Below are positions 62,919-64,000 of a stretch of DNA of 64,000 bases, in pieces. The stretch spans positions 1,922,001 to 1,986,000 of the forward strand of contig NZ_LR590470.1 of the NCBI RefSeq assembly GCF_901472535.1. Direction: 5' to 3'. The stretch comes from Sphingobacterium daejeonense (GTDB lineage: Bacteria > Bacteroidota > Bacteroidia > Sphingobacteriales > Sphingobacteriaceae). Both the position numbers and the translations under genes were made by a program. Within the stretch, counting starts at the first letter, position 1, and each line of letters opens with the position of its first letter. Under the pieces are notes generated by a model. That model was not told the origin of the DNA. It saw only the letters and a program-made list of their open reading frames with translations, and searched no databases.

Positions 62919-62927
62919 TAGACTAAA

Positions 62928-64000
62928 ATGAAATTTCGATATAATAAATTAAAGTTTTTAGCATTATTTGCAGGAATGAGTTTATTTACTCAAAGCTGTA
63001 ATGATGATTTTTTTGATGCACAACCTGATAATTTGCTGAACATTGAGAGTATTTTCTCAAATCGTAGTCAAACTGAAAACTACTGGGGATCTTTATATAA
63101 TGAGATTCCAGACATTTGGAATCAACCCTATTCTTTTTATTATTCAGCAATAACGGATGAAATTGATGCTTCAAATTGGGTTGATGGTACATTGAATAAT
63201 TTCAATTCAGGGGGCTATTTCTTCAGATAATGTACCTACACCATATGTTAGAATTTATAGAAAAATCAGACAGTGTGGGATATTCATTAATAATGTGGAT
63301 AAAATGTCAGGAATTAAGAGATGCTGAAAATGGTGAAACCTTAATTAAACAATATAAAGCGGAGGCAAAGTATTTACGTGCATATTATTATTGGTTGATG
63401 ATGAAATCATTTGGACCAGTAGTTATTTTACCTGTCAATGAAGAGGAAGCTGCTGGCGATAATTATCAAAATACCTAGAAGTAGCTGGGACGAGTGTGTA
63501 GCTTTTATCATCAAAGAAATGGACGAAGCTGCTGCCGATATGCCTGATGAACATACTGATACTCAACTTGGTCGGATTGGTAAAATAGTTGTTGAAGCGG
63601 TAAAATCAGAGATAACCTTATTTACAGCCAGTCCACTTTACAATGGGAATTCAGACTTAGCTAATTGGAGAAACCCTGACGGTAAACAACTAATTAGTTC
63701 AACATTCGATGCTTCCAAATGGCAAAAAGCAGCGACAGCTGCAAAATCAGCAATAGATTTTGCGGAGAAAAATGGAAAATCACTTTTTGTTAAAAATGGA
63801 AAAGATGATTTTGAAACTGCATTCTTATCAACTCGTAATGTTTATTGGGAAGGATATCAAACGGAAGGAGTTTGGATCAGACCATCCACCAAATAGATAC
63901 CAGTGGGAAACTCATGCTGCCCCAAGAGCGGTAACCGGAACACCATATAACGGATTGGCGTTGGTTCAAGAATTAGTTGATGACTTCAGGATGGCTAATG
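62928..64000 (+). CDS. SusD/RagB-type lipoprotein 3 (partial at window end, frameshifts)
   Basis: The lipobox is MSLFTQSCNDDFFDAQPDN. Conserved segments are YKAEAKYLRAYYYWLMMKSFGPVVILPV, WDECVAFIIKEMDEAAADMPDEHTDTQLGRIGKIVVEAVKSEITLFTASPLYNG and YQWETHAAPRAVTGTPYNGLALVQELVDDFRMAN at the window edge. Breaks lie near 63215-63235, 63290-63305, 63470 and 63888. It starts 9 bp after SusC3 and is truncated by the window. It is its surface binding partner. Confidence 0.85.

Overview
The window looks like a chromosomal segment of a Bacteroidota bacterium, most likely Sphingobacteriaceae (Sphingobacterium-like). The signs are three SusC/SusD pairs, promoters of the TAnnTTTG type, a CTnDOT-like integrase, BtgA/DUF5712-type mobilization genes, DUF4199, DUF2851 and WG-repeat proteins, and weak Shine-Dalgarno signals. 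Species identity is inferred, not proven.

1-14.6 kb is an AT-rich accessory island next to a tRNA-Lys(TTT) gene. It holds a two-reverse-transcriptase defence locus that I read as DRT type 3 (drt3a and drt3b), preceded by a non-coding stretch with a perfect 40-bp palindrome. It also holds mobilization genes (BtgA/BfmA-like and DUF5712), a large HEPN-type protein on the opposite strand, an XRE regulator, a helix-turn-helix excisionase/regulator-like protein, a small downstream protein, a lone FtsX-type permease and a tyrosine integrase. The integrase sits beside the 3' end of the tRNA, so the island is probably an integrative mobilizable element whose left end lies outside the window.

14.7-29 kb is chromosomal backbone: prmC and ribD (divergent), a DUF2851 gene, an ankyrin protein, a candidate small RNA, ubiX, a catalytically degenerate dihydroorotase homologue, a DUF4199 membrane protein, two family 2 glycosyltransferases, an MBL-fold hydrolase, a tiny membrane protein, ispD and queA. 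Both intergenic flanks of prmC-ribD are packed with short hairpin repeats.

29.4-36.5 kb is a glycogen/alpha-glucan operon: GH31 alpha-glucosidase, glgB, glgA, glgC. A LuxR-type response regulator with a TPR histidine kinase and a WG-repeat protein follow on the minus strand.

41.6-64 kb holds three SusC/SusD-type nutrient uptake pairs. The first two are tandem, with near-identical tails and terminators. Between pairs two and three lie a WGR-domain protein with a SWIM zinc-finger partner, an APC amino-acid permease and a Dyp-type peroxidase. The third SusD runs off the window.

A feature of the whole window is the large number of single-base indels, most often one extra base in a homopolymer, that split obviously essential or conserved genes (glgC, DUF2851, DUF4199, response regulator, SusC/D). 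This pattern fits sequencing or assembly error better than true decay, so I annotate the full gene spans and give the break points.
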